A stretch of DNA of 64,000 nucleotides, from NCBI GenBank assembly GCA_938074565.1, contig CALJEQ010000018.1, positions 62,001 to 126,000 of the forward strand. Reading direction: 5' to 3'. How positions within the stretch are numbered: the stretch's first letter is position 1; every line of letters starts with the position of its first letter. Under the pieces are notes generated by a model. The model worked only from the letters and a program-made list of their open reading frames with translations. It searched no databases and was not told the DNA's origin. Shown piece by piece: positions 9,140 to 16,913 of this stretch. The translations under genes were made by a program, and so were the position numbers. Origin of the DNA: an uncultured Alkaliphilus sp. Its GTDB lineage: Bacteria > Bacillota > Clostridia > Peptostreptococcales > Natronincolaceae.

Positions 9140-11368
9140 ATGAAGAGATTTATAGAGGGTATAAATAGGCTATTTGGTGGGAAAAACAGTATTAAAAGAA
9201 AATTAGTGGCAATTATTTGTACGCTCATTTTAGCTTCCATTATTATTACTAATTCTATAAGTTATATTATCGATTCTAGAAGTATTGTAAAAACTACAGA
9301 AATGAACAATAAAACAATGGCAGATTCTATAGCAATGCAATTGGACATCTATATGGAGACAGTATTGAATACCATCAGATTACTGGCTATTACTCAAGAT
9401 TATAATAGTATGGAGAAATTCACCATTAATACAATGTTTAATCAGTTTATCAACCAAAATAGAGAAATTAAATCCATATACTTAATTGATGCCAGTGGAC
9501 AGGTTACAGTAACTAATACAAATAGATCAAATCTTAATGTATCAAATGAAGAGTGGTATAAAAAGGCTATGGCAGGGGAGTTAAATATTTCTGAAACAAT
9601 CCTAGACACCAACGTTAATTCCGTTGGGGTAAGAATTGCAATTCCCCTAAGAGATCGACTAAATAGAAGGTCTGGAGTATTATCTGTTATGTTAGGTTAT
9701 GATAAAATAAATCAAATAGTAAGAGACGTGTCTTTTGGTGAATCGGGCTATGCTTATGTGGTGGATGGAGCTGGATACATTATAGGGCATCGTATTGCAT
9801 CTGAATATGTTATGAAGCAATTTAATGTTTTAGAGGCCAATTCTGAAGTGGTGCGTAAAGCTGCTTTAGGTGAAGCTGATATTTTGGAGGGTATCAACAA
9901 TGATGGGGTTAATATGTTGGTTACAGCGGCATCTTTAGTAAATTACCCTTGGAGGGTAATTGTTGAACAGGAAAAAAGAGAAGTGTTAGAGTTGACTAGA
10001 CGTTCACTTTTTAGAAATATATTAATTGCATTGATAATCATTCTTGCATCCTTATCAATTGTAACTGTATTTGCACAATATTTTACAAAGCCCATCTCAC
10101 AGCTGGTTGATAGTGCCAATAAAATTAAAGAAGGGGATTTAACAGAGAAGATTGTAGTAAAAGAAAAAAATGAAATAGGACAATTACAACAAGCTTTTAA
10201 CGATATGTCCGTATCAATAATTAAAATAGTTCAACAAATTACAGGGACAACTGATCAAGTGGGGCAATTTATAGAGGAATTACAAAGTAATTCAGAGTTA
10301 ACCTCTAGAGCAGCAGTAGAAATATCTAAAACAATAGAACATGTGGCAGCAGGTACTTCTCAACAAATGGAAAGTGTAGAACAGTCTGCTGAAGCTTTAA
10401 TAAAAATGGTAGATAACGTAAAGGAAGTAAAGAATAGCACTTCTATTGTAGTAGTATCAGCTGAAAATACAACCAACTTGGCGGCAGATGGTGTAAGGAA
10501 TATTGAGGAAATAAAAGTAACCATGTCAGAAGTTACAGCGTTAGTAGGAAATACATCTGAACTAATAAAGAATTTAAATAAACAAATTAAAGAGATTGAT
10601 CGAGCAGGTCAGTTAATAACAGCAATTTCCGATCAGACTAATTTATTAGCTCTAAATGCTGCAATAGAAGCTGCTAGGGCTGGTGAGCACGGAAGAGGTT
10701 TTACTGTAGTGGCAGAAGAAGTAAGAAAGTTAGCAGAACAATCTAAAGGTGCATCCAAAGAAATTATATCATTAATTGCTAAGATACAAGGAGAAACCAG
10801 CAAAGCCGTTATATCTATGGAAGAAGGAATTAAAGGAGTGGAGGCAGGGAATACCGTTATTAATCGTACAGCCAGTTCATTTACAGATATACTAGAAGAA
10901 GCTAATGGTGTTGCTAGCTCAATGAAAGAGTTAGAAAATATTATAGAAAATATGTCTCAAGAAGTAGTGGCAACTGAAGGGACAATACAAGAAGTGGCAA
11001 GTGTCTCACAATCGACAGCAGCAGCAGCTCAAGAAGTCTTGGCAAGTGTAGAGGAGCAGGATTCGGCCATCCAATATATTGCATCTTCAACAGTTACATT
11101 AAATGATATGATAAATGAATTAAAATTAATAACAAAACGATTTAAGTTGGTTGAAGTAGAAATAACTGAAAAAAGAGAAGTTAAACAAAGTTCTAATGCA
11201 AGTGAATTAATTGAAGAAGAACTAGAGCAAGAAGAACTAGAGCAAGAAGAGATAGAGCAAGAAGAGATAGAACAAGAAGATATAGAGCAAGAAGAAGTAG
11301 AACAAGAAGAAGTAGAACAAGAAGAGATAGAACAAGAAGAGATAGAACAAGAAGAATATAAAAATTAA
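9140..11368 (+). CDS. Methyl-accepting chemotaxis protein with acidic repeat tail
   Basis: This 742-residue transmembrane chemoreceptor has a first membrane helix at about residues 20-42, an extracellular double-Cache-like sensor to about 290, a second helix at about 292-315, then HAMP and the MCP signalling hairpin. The hairpin tip (DQTNLLALNAAIEAARAGE) is around residue 500. The C-terminus is unusual: from about residue 690 it consists of pentapeptide repeats of the EQEEI/EQEEL/EQEEV type, ending in EYKN. It is a single-gene unit with its own terminator. The ligand cannot be inferred; Cache domains often bind amino or carboxylic acids. Confidence 0.93.
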   Translation: MKRFIEGINRLFGGKNSIKRKLVAIICTLILASIIITNSISYIIDSRSIVKTTEMNNKTMADSIAMQLDIYMETVLNTIRLLAITQDYNSMEKFTINTMFNQFINQNREIKSIYLIDASGQVTVTNTNRSNLNVSNEEWYKKAMAGELNISETILDTNVNSVGVRIAIPLRDRLNRRSGVLSVMLGYDKINQIVRDVSFGESGYAYVVDGAGYIIGHRIASEYVMKQFNVLEANSEVVRKAALGEADILEGINNDGVNMLVTAASLVNYPWRVIVEQEKREVLELTRRSLFRNILIALIIILASLSIVTVFAQYFTKPISQLVDSANKIKEGDLTEKIVVKEKNEIGQLQQAFNDMSVSIIKIVQQITGTTDQVGQFIEELQSNSELTSRAAVEISKTIEHVAAGTSQQMESVEQSAEALIKMVDNVKEVKNSTSIVVVSAENTTNLAADGVRNIEEIKVTMSEVTALVGNTSELIKNLNKQIKEIDRAGQLITAISDQTNLLALNAAIEAARAGEHGRGFTVVAEEVRKLAEQSKGASKEIISLIAKIQGETSKAVISMEEGIKGVEAGNTVINRTASSFTDILEEANGVASSMKELENIIENMSQEVVATEGTIQEVASVSQSTAAAAQEVLASVEEQDSAIQYIASSTVTLNDMINELKLITKRFKLVEVEITEKREVKQSSNASELIEEELEQEELEQEEIEQEEIEQEDIEQEEVEQEEVEQEEIEQEEIEQEEYKN
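11218..11355 (+). repeat. 15-bp tandem coding repeat at the end of the chemoreceptor gene
   Basis: About nine copies of a 15-base unit close to GAAGAGATAGAACAA run in frame, encoding EEIEQ-type pentapeptides. Copies differ mainly at one codon (ATA, GTA or CTA), which suggests amplification by slippage. Because the unit is a multiple of three, copy-number change would keep the frame. Confidence 0.85.
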
Positions 11369-11380
11369 TAATTTATAAAA

Positions 11381-11412
11381 AAAATTCCTTTATAATTAAA
11401 GGGATTTTTTTT
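11381..11412 (+). terminator. Terminator of the chemoreceptor gene
   Basis: The stem AATTCCTTTA pairs with TAAAGGGATT (one G-T pair) and is followed by a run of T residues. Confidence 0.8.
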
Positions 11413-11496
11413 ATATAAATGTTTTCTTTGAAAATTATTGAAAGTATGTCAAAAAGGTATTAGAATATAGTAAAAAACCCCAATTATTTACAGAAT

Positions 11497-11528
11497 AAAA
11501 AGAACCCTGATAATTCAGGGTTCTTTTT
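11497..11528 (-). terminator. Terminator of the cold-shock gene, likely bidirectional
   Basis: A perfect 14-base-pair stem, AAAAAGAACCCTGA with TCAGGGTTCTTTTT, is closed by TAAT. It has A and T flanks on both sides, so it can end transcription from either strand. Confidence 0.9.
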
Positions 11529-11563
11529 AGTAGTCGATATATTAAAATATTAATTATATTCTA

Positions 11564-11764
11564 TTATAATCTAGCTACGTTTGCAGCTTGAAGGCCTCTG
11601 TCGCCTTTAACTACTTCGAATTGAACTTGTTGACCTTCTTCTAAAGTCTTGAAACCGTCTCCTGTGATAGCTGAGAAATGTACAAATACATCATCTCCAC
11701 CTTCTACAGAAATAAAACCGAAACCTTTTTCACTGTTAAACCATTTAACTACGCCTGTTTTCAT
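11564..11764 (-). CDS. csp: Cold-shock protein
   Basis: This 66-residue OB-fold protein is an RNA chaperone. Both nucleic-acid-binding motifs are visible: RNP1 as KGFGFISV and RNP2 as VFVHFSAI. I use the ATG giving [10 protein letters not shown]; an in-frame TTG six bases earlier sits closer to the GGAGG site and cannot be excluded. The gene is alone, ends at a strong terminator, and is transcribed opposite to its flagellar neighbours. Confidence 0.95.
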   Translation of the reverse strand: MKTGVVKWFNSEKGFGFISVEGGDDVFVHFSAITGDGFKTLEEGQQVQFEVVKGDRGLQAANVARL

Positions 11765-11865
11765 TATCAAAAAACCTCCAAAATTTTGTATTCTGTAACT
11801 CTACGTTACTATTAGATAATATCACCAAAAAATAGACTTGTCAAACATTATTTTACAAAAAACTT

Positions 11866-12312
11866 TTACATCATTACATCCAATAGCATTCCTCTTATAT
11901 CATCAAGCCTTTTAACGATTGAAATTCGGTCAATTTCATCCTTTAAAAATTCTTTGGTTAGTTCTTCCAATTCCCTGTCAACATTTTTAACAATAGAGTA
12001 AACTCGATGACGACCTCGACGATCTAAAAAATTTTGTTTTGAAAACTGATGAGAATTCTTAGTAGCTACTTCTAGAAATTCTCTAACTAAGCTTTTATAT
12101 TTAATCACTTCGCTCAAATGGAGTTTGTCTCCAATACGATCTGATTGATTTGCAATTTTTTCATAAAGTCCCTGTAGATGTTCCCTTACTTGGTCTGATT
12201 TAATCTCTTGAAATTTAGAGATGAATTTTTCCTTATTTACATCCATTTTCCGAGCTGGTGCATTCATTAATTCCCTAAATTCAAGGGAACCAACGCTATC
12301 TATCCGCTTCAT
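11866..12312 (-). CDS. YaaR family protein (DUF327)
   Basis: This 148-residue helical cytosolic protein matches the YaaR pattern, with a conserved central KYKSLVREFLEVATKNSH segment and a RRGRHRVYSIVKNVDREL motif. YaaR proteins are widespread in Firmicutes and have no established function. The gene is preceded on its strand by GGAGGGATACTCC-ATG, a good ribosome binding site. It lies divergently to the FliK-like gene and between two sets of flagellar genes, but nothing in its sequence shows a flagellar role. Confidence 0.85.
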   Translation of the reverse strand: MKRIDSVGSLEFRELMNAPARKMDVNKEKFISKFQEIKSDQVREHLQGLYEKIANQSDRIGDKLHLSEVIKYKSLVREFLEVATKNSHQFSKQNFLDRRGRHRVYSIVKNVDRELEELTKEFLKDEIDRISIVKRLDDIRGMLLDVMM

Positions 12313-12414
12313 GGAGTATCCCTCCTTTATCCTATTCTTCTATTATAATATATCGACATAAATAATAAAAGTATTAGACTAAAACGAAAAGATACATTAG
12401 ATTATTCATTAAAT

Positions 12415-12442
12415 TAAAGTTCAAAGGTAGAAATGACGATAA
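12415..12442 (+). promoter_or_regulatory. Sigma-28 (SigD)-type promoter before the FliK-like gene
   Basis: TAAA at 12415-12418 is followed by 16 bases and then GACGATAA at 12435-12442, one base from the GCCGATAA consensus. It suggests that the 12475 and 14954 genes belong to the late flagellar regulon. Confidence 0.7.
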
Positions 12443-12474
12443 TTTCAGTAGAAGGATAAAGGGTGGTGTTTAAG

Positions 12475-14943
12475 TTGGATAATGGGATAAGAAGACCAAA
12501 TAATATATTATTTAATCAAGTATATGGTAATGGAATGATTCCCCTAAAGAAAAGGGAGAGTTCTATGCTGAAAACTAGTCAGGAAAGCCCTTTGAAAAAT
12601 GTGCTCCAGGAAAAACAAGTTCAAATTTTACCTGGTGAGGAGGGGAAATATACTAAACTATTAAATAGTTTTAATATGCCGATAAAGGAAGACTTAATTC
12701 AAGCTTTAAAGGTATTAGATATACACGGAATCCACTTAAATAAAGAAAATATTATTCAATATATGTCAACAAAAAATCAATTAAATGAGTTAGTACAGGG
12801 GTTAAATTATGATACGGCACTTCAACTGATAGATAAAGATGTAGATCTAGAGAAAGACTCCCTACAAGAGGTGGTAAATAAGTTAGAGGAAGCAAAAAAG
12901 GAAGAAAAACCCTTTTCGTTAAAAGAGTTTATTAGAAATTTAACTCCCATGTCTACTGAAGAGGCAGAAGATATTGCCCAACAATTATATGGCAATAAAC
13001 AGGGGAAGGATATTATAGATATAATAAAGGCACTGCATAAGTCTGGTATGGAAATTACAAAGAAAAATATAGATCGAGTTAATGATGTATTTAATAAACT
13101 ACACAATATTAAAACCTATGATGATGGAGGTTTAGTAGAGGTTATTAAAAATAATATTGAACCCAACATAGATCATTTATATAAAATAAAGAATTCCATC
13201 AAAAAAGGAGCTATAGCCATTGAAGAAAAGCTTAGTCAGTATGCTTCAAGGGTATATGATCGTTTTACTAATAAGCCAGTAGAACTATCTGAAAAAGACC
13301 TAAGGTTATTGGAGGAAAATATTAAAGAACTTTTGGAAAATGAAGGAATTAAAACTACTAAAGAAGATATTGATTTATCAAAGTCTTTGATAAAACAAGG
13401 AATGGCGGTATCTAAAGAAAATATAGATAAAGTGCAGCAGCTTAAAGACACAATTAATGAGCTAGTAAAAACATTAGACCAAGATAAAATAGCACTGTTA
13501 TTAAAGGCAGGTATAGATGTAGAGAAGGAAAAAATAACAAAGTTATTAAGTACAGTAAAGGAAATACAGTCAATGGAAGTATCTGAGGGACTTGATGTAG
13601 AGTCTCAGTTCATTAAAGGTGATGACGTTAAAGATATATTACTTAAAATAAAGAAATTGGGGGAAGCAAAGGAAGAAGAATTGCTGTTTTTATTAAAAAA
13701 AGGTGAAGATTTTAAACTTAAAGACCTTCACAGAGTAAAATTCAGTAGTTCAACTAACCTATTACCAGAAGAAAGAAATAATGAAGTACACCAAGCAACC
13801 ATTAAGATGGTAGGTATATTTAATGAAATAAACAAAGTTAATATAAACGATATTGTAAAGCAGTTAAAAAGCAATTTACCTATGACTTTAGAAGGTTTGG
13901 CTTCAACTATTGTAAATAGCGGACAAGAAGATGCAGTAGTAAAATCTATTGGGATTAAAAATACTGAAAATGTCCGTAATGAAGCTCAGATGATATTTAA
14001 ACATATGAATTTTATAAAAGCTAGTTTATCTTCTTCAATGATTGCTGTTGGAGTTGAAAAAGATATTAGATTAGAAAAAATGGAGTTAGTAAAATTAACT
14101 GGGTTTATTAATGAATATAAGATGAGTGAAGGAAAATGGGAATTAATTAATGCGTTACCCCAAATTCAACAACAGGGAGAAAATTTATTGGCTACTTTGA
14201 TGAAAAATAATATGCCAATTAATTTAAATGAGATGAAACAGGTATCACAATTCATGCAAAACCAACAACAATTGGGGCATCAACTACAAGAGATTTTTGA
14301 TTTCCTTCAAAAAGAAACAAAGGAATCCGTAAAAGCTGAAATAATGGACATAAAAAATGTAATTAATGAAATATCAAAAGAGTTAAAGAATGGTAAAGTG
14401 GACTTAAATCGATTCCATGAAGAAATAAGTAAAGTAGTTAAAGACTTAGAGTCAAAAGGAAATTATTTAAAAGATAAACCTAAAGAAGAATTTAATAAAA
14501 GCCTAAATAGGTTAACAGAAACCATTGATACACAAAACGCATTAAATCAAAAAGATACAGTGGTACAACTGCCCTATATGATGGATAATCAAATAAAAAA
14601 TCTACAAATATATGTTATGAACGAAAAACAAGGTGGTCGTAAAATTGATCCACAAAACATGTCTGTGTTGTTAAACATGGATACAAATAATATGGGAAAT
14701 ATTAATGTTTATTTAGGAGTTAATTATAAACAATTGACTTTGAAGGTGGGAGTAAAATATAAAGAATATCAAGAAATGATAGAACCTCAAGTACCCGCCT
14801 TAAAAGAAATGTTATCAAAAATAGGATATGAAATAAAAGAGATTTCTTTTAGAGTCGATGAAGACTTATATCTAATGAGTATGGTGGAGGAAATGGAAGA
14901 AAAGCAAAAGGGTGTTAAACATTCCATAGATATGATGATTTAG
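12475..14943 (+). CDS. FliK-like (YlqG/DUF6240-type) flagellar-associated protein
   Basis: This is a large 822-residue hydrophilic, lysine- and glutamate-rich, mostly helical protein. It has several related repeats (ELLENEGIKTTKEDIDLSK and SLIKQGMAVSKENIDKVQQL are examples) across the N-terminal 400 residues. The last 100 residues (MDTNNMGNINVYLGV onwards) resemble the C-terminal domain of the hook-length control protein FliK. The next gene encodes an isolated FlhB C-terminal domain, the same pairing as ylqG-ylqH of Bacillus. The TTG at 12475 is preferred because GGTGGTG lies 6 bases before it; a GTG at 12463 is also in frame. Confidence 0.7.
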   Translation: MDNGIRRPNNILFNQVYGNGMIPLKKRESSMLKTSQESPLKNVLQEKQVQILPGEEGKYTKLLNSFNMPIKEDLIQALKVLDIHGIHLNKENIIQYMSTKNQLNELVQGLNYDTALQLIDKDVDLEKDSLQEVVNKLEEAKKEEKPFSLKEFIRNLTPMSTEEAEDIAQQLYGNKQGKDIIDIIKALHKSGMEITKKNIDRVNDVFNKLHNIKTYDDGGLVEVIKNNIEPNIDHLYKIKNSIKKGAIAIEEKLSQYASRVYDRFTNKPVELSEKDLRLLEENIKELLENEGIKTTKEDIDLSKSLIKQGMAVSKENIDKVQQLKDTINELVKTLDQDKIALLLKAGIDVEKEKITKLLSTVKEIQSMEVSEGLDVESQFIKGDDVKDILLKIKKLGEAKEEELLFLLKKGEDFKLKDLHRVKFSSSTNLLPEERNNEVHQATIKMVGIFNEINKVNINDIVKQLKSNLPMTLEGLASTIVNSGQEDAVVKSIGIKNTENVRNEAQMIFKHMNFIKASLSSSMIAVGVEKDIRLEKMELVKLTGFINEYKMSEGKWELINALPQIQQQGENLLATLMKNNMPINLNEMKQVSQFMQNQQQLGHQLQEIFDFLQKETKESVKAEIMDIKNVINEISKELKNGKVDLNRFHEEISKVVKDLESKGNYLKDKPKEEFNKSLNRLTETIDTQNALNQKDTVVQLPYMMDNQIKNLQIYVMNEKQGGRKIDPQNMSVLLNMDTNNMGNINVYLGVNYKQLTLKVGVKYKEYQEMIEPQVPALKEMLSKIGYEIKEISFRVDEDLYLMSMVEEMEEKQKGVKHSIDMMI

Positions 14944-14953
14944 GAGTGAAGAG

Positions 14954-15220
14954 ATGAAAAAAAGAGAAATAAAACAGGCAATCGCTCTAAAATATGATAA
15001 AGAAAAGAACGATGTTCCCATAATTACTGCTGTAGGGCAAGGGGTTGTGGCAGAAAAAATCATTGAAAAAGCCGAGGAAAATGAAGTACCCATACAATAT
15101 AATGAAAAGTTGGTTAAAGAATTAATTCAGTTTAAAGTGGGAACAGAAATACCACCAGAACTTTACGAAATTGTTGCTCAAGTCCTAATTTTTGTTGAGG
15201 GCTTAGATCATAAGAAGTAA
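14954..15220 (+). CDS. Stand-alone FlhB C-terminal domain protein (YlqH-like)
   Basis: This 88-residue protein corresponds to the cytoplasmic domain of FlhB/YscU without the membrane part. The region around DVPIITAVGQGVVAEKIIEKAEEN matches FlhB just after its cleavage site, where the NPTH motif would be; that motif itself is absent. Such orphan domains exist in many Firmicutes and may act in the export substrate switch together with the FliK-like partner encoded 10 bases upstream. The function of the family is not established. Confidence 0.85.
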   Translation: MKKREIKQAIALKYDKEKNDVPIITAVGQGVVAEKIIEKAEENEVPIQYNEKLVKELIQFKVGTEIPPELYEIVAQVLIFVEGLDHKK

Positions 15221-15223
15221 AGT

Positions 15224-15250
15224 TAAAGTTTTTACTTCAAATGACGATAT
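15224..15250 (+). promoter_or_regulatory. Sigma-28 promoter of the flagellin gene
   Basis: TAAA at 15224-15227 and GACGATAT at 15243-15250 are separated by exactly 15 bases, the classic SigD/FliA layout. The 5' leader to the flagellin ATG is about 100 bases. Confidence 0.85.
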
Positions 15251-15359
15251 ATATTTGAGAAGTACAATAAAGAAAAATAATAAACCAAAACAATAAAGAC
15301 AGATATTATACTAGACTTAACATATATTAAGGATTAAAATTTAAGGGGGAAATAAAAAG

Positions 15360-16211
15360 ATGAGAATTAATCATAATATACCTGCTTTAAATGCCCATAG
15401 ATTATTAACTCAAAATACTAACATGGCATCTAAAACATTAGAAAGACTATCATCAGGAAAAAGAATTAACCGAGCTGCTGATGACGCTGCTGGGTTAGCT
15501 ATTGCAGAAAAGATGAGATCCCAGTCAAATGGACTACACGTAGCCTCAAGAAACTCTTTAGATGGAATATCGTTGGTTCAAACTGCTGAAGGTGCCATGA
15601 ACGAAATTCATGCAATGGTGCAAAGAATGAGGGAATTAGCGGTACAAGCCAGCAATGGAACTTATAATGATGAAGACAAACAAACTATTCAAAATGAAGT
15701 AGATCAATTATTAGAAGAAATAGATAATATTGTAAGCACAACTAATTTTAATGATAAGAAGCTAATCGATGGATCTCTAAATGGTGTAGATGCAGATCCT
15801 GATATTGCTGCTGCTAAGCGGGTTATTCTACAAATTGGAGCTAATGCCAATGAAAACATGATTTTTACTATTGATAGCTTAGATACTCAAACATTAGAAA
15901 TTGGTGGAACAGAAAAGCTTGATATGATTAATAACCCAGGTGAAGCAATTGATAAATTAGGTAAAGCCATTAGAACTGTATCAGAAGTGAGGTCTAAATT
16001 GGGTGCTATACAAAATCGTCTAGAGCATACCATAGCCAATGCAGATAATACAGCAGAAAATATCACTGCTGCCCTATCTCGTATTGAGGATGTAGATATG
16101 GCATTAGAAATGTCCAACTTTACAAAGTTAAATATCTTAACACAGGCAGGTACAGCAATGTTGGCTCAAGCCAACCAAAGACCTCAATCTATATTACAAT
16201 TATTAAGCTAA
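15360..16211 (+). CDS. hag: Flagellin
   Basis: This 283-residue flagellin forms the filament. The N-terminal D0/D1 region (MRINHNIPALNAHRLLTQN, then LSSGKRINRAADDAAGLAI) and the C-terminal D1/D0 region (LTQAGTAMLAQANQRPQSILQLL) are both complete, with only a short variable centre. This makes it a minimal flagellin like B. subtilis Hag. It has its own sigma-28 promoter and a GGGGGAAA-type ribosome binding site, and is followed 15 bases later by a second fliS. Confidence 0.97.
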   Translation: MRINHNIPALNAHRLLTQNTNMASKTLERLSSGKRINRAADDAAGLAIAEKMRSQSNGLHVASRNSLDGISLVQTAEGAMNEIHAMVQRMRELAVQASNGTYNDEDKQTIQNEVDQLLEEIDNIVSTTNFNDKKLIDGSLNGVDADPDIAAAKRVILQIGANANENMIFTIDSLDTQTLEIGGTEKLDMINNPGEAIDKLGKAIRTVSEVRSKLGAIQNRLEHTIANADNTAENITAALSRIEDVDMALEMSNFTKLNILTQAGTAMLAQANQRPQSILQLLS

Positions 16212-16226
16212 TGGTGGTGACCTGTT

Positions 16227-16694
16227 ATGACTGATAAAGACTACTTATTTAATCGTGTCACCACTGCCAATGGAACTCAACTAGTGGTGATTTTATATGA
16301 AGAATTAATGGAATGGTTAAAGCAAGCTACTAAGTCCATTAGTGAAGACAAAACTGAAGAGCTATATCTTTGTATTTCTAAAGGAAGGGATATACTTTCA
16401 GAGTTGCTGTCAACTTTAGAGGGAAATTCAGAAATTTCCACAAACCTAAGAAATTTATATTTATATGTAAATCGCTTAATGACAGAGGCAGTAAATCAGA
16501 GGAATAAATCTAAGTTAGAAGAAGCAATAAAGGTTTTAACACCTCTTTGTGATGCGTGGAAACAACTGTCAGAAGGAATGCAAGATAATGTTTCACCAAA
16601 TAAAGGAACAACAAGAGTAACTGGTTTTACTTATGGGAAAAACCAATTAAATGATTATATAGTGAATGATGAAAACAAATGGAAAAAAGGTTAA
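16227..16694 (+). CDS. Second FliS-like flagellin chaperone
   Basis: This 155-residue protein has the FliS core (GTQLVVILYEELMEWLKQA, then NSEISTNLRNLYLYVNRLM) with a C-terminal extension of about 30 residues. It is clearly divergent from the fliS at 1937. Its location right after flagellin, probably on the same sigma-28 transcript, suggests it is a dedicated partner for this flagellin or regulates its translation. The start follows GGTGGTGACC at a short distance. Confidence 0.85.
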   Translation: MTDKDYLFNRVTTANGTQLVVILYEELMEWLKQATKSISEDKTEELYLCISKGRDILSELLSTLEGNSEISTNLRNLYLYVNRLMTEAVNQRNKSKLEEAIKVLTPLCDAWKQLSEGMQDNVSPNKGTTRVTGFTYGKNQLNDYIVNDENKWKKG

Positions 16695-16718
16695 TAAACC
16701 TTATCTAAATTAATCTAC

Positions 16719-16770
16719 AAAACCCAGTCTGACAATGTGTTCTTATGAATGTTGCGTCGCTGGGTTTTGT
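16719..16770 (+). terminator. Terminator after the flagellin/fliS2 unit
   Basis: AAAACCCAG at 16719-16727 pairs with CTGGGTTTT at 16760-16768. The loop is long, about 30 bases. Confidence 0.6.
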
Positions 16771-16913
16771 TATGGAAAAATATTTAATACATTGTCATCA
16801 AATGTATAGAAAAAAACCATTTAAAGATATTAATAAAAGTTAAAAAAATATTAAATTAGTATTGCCTATGATATAATAACCTTATGAAAATTTTAGGAGG
16901 GGAAACCAATATT

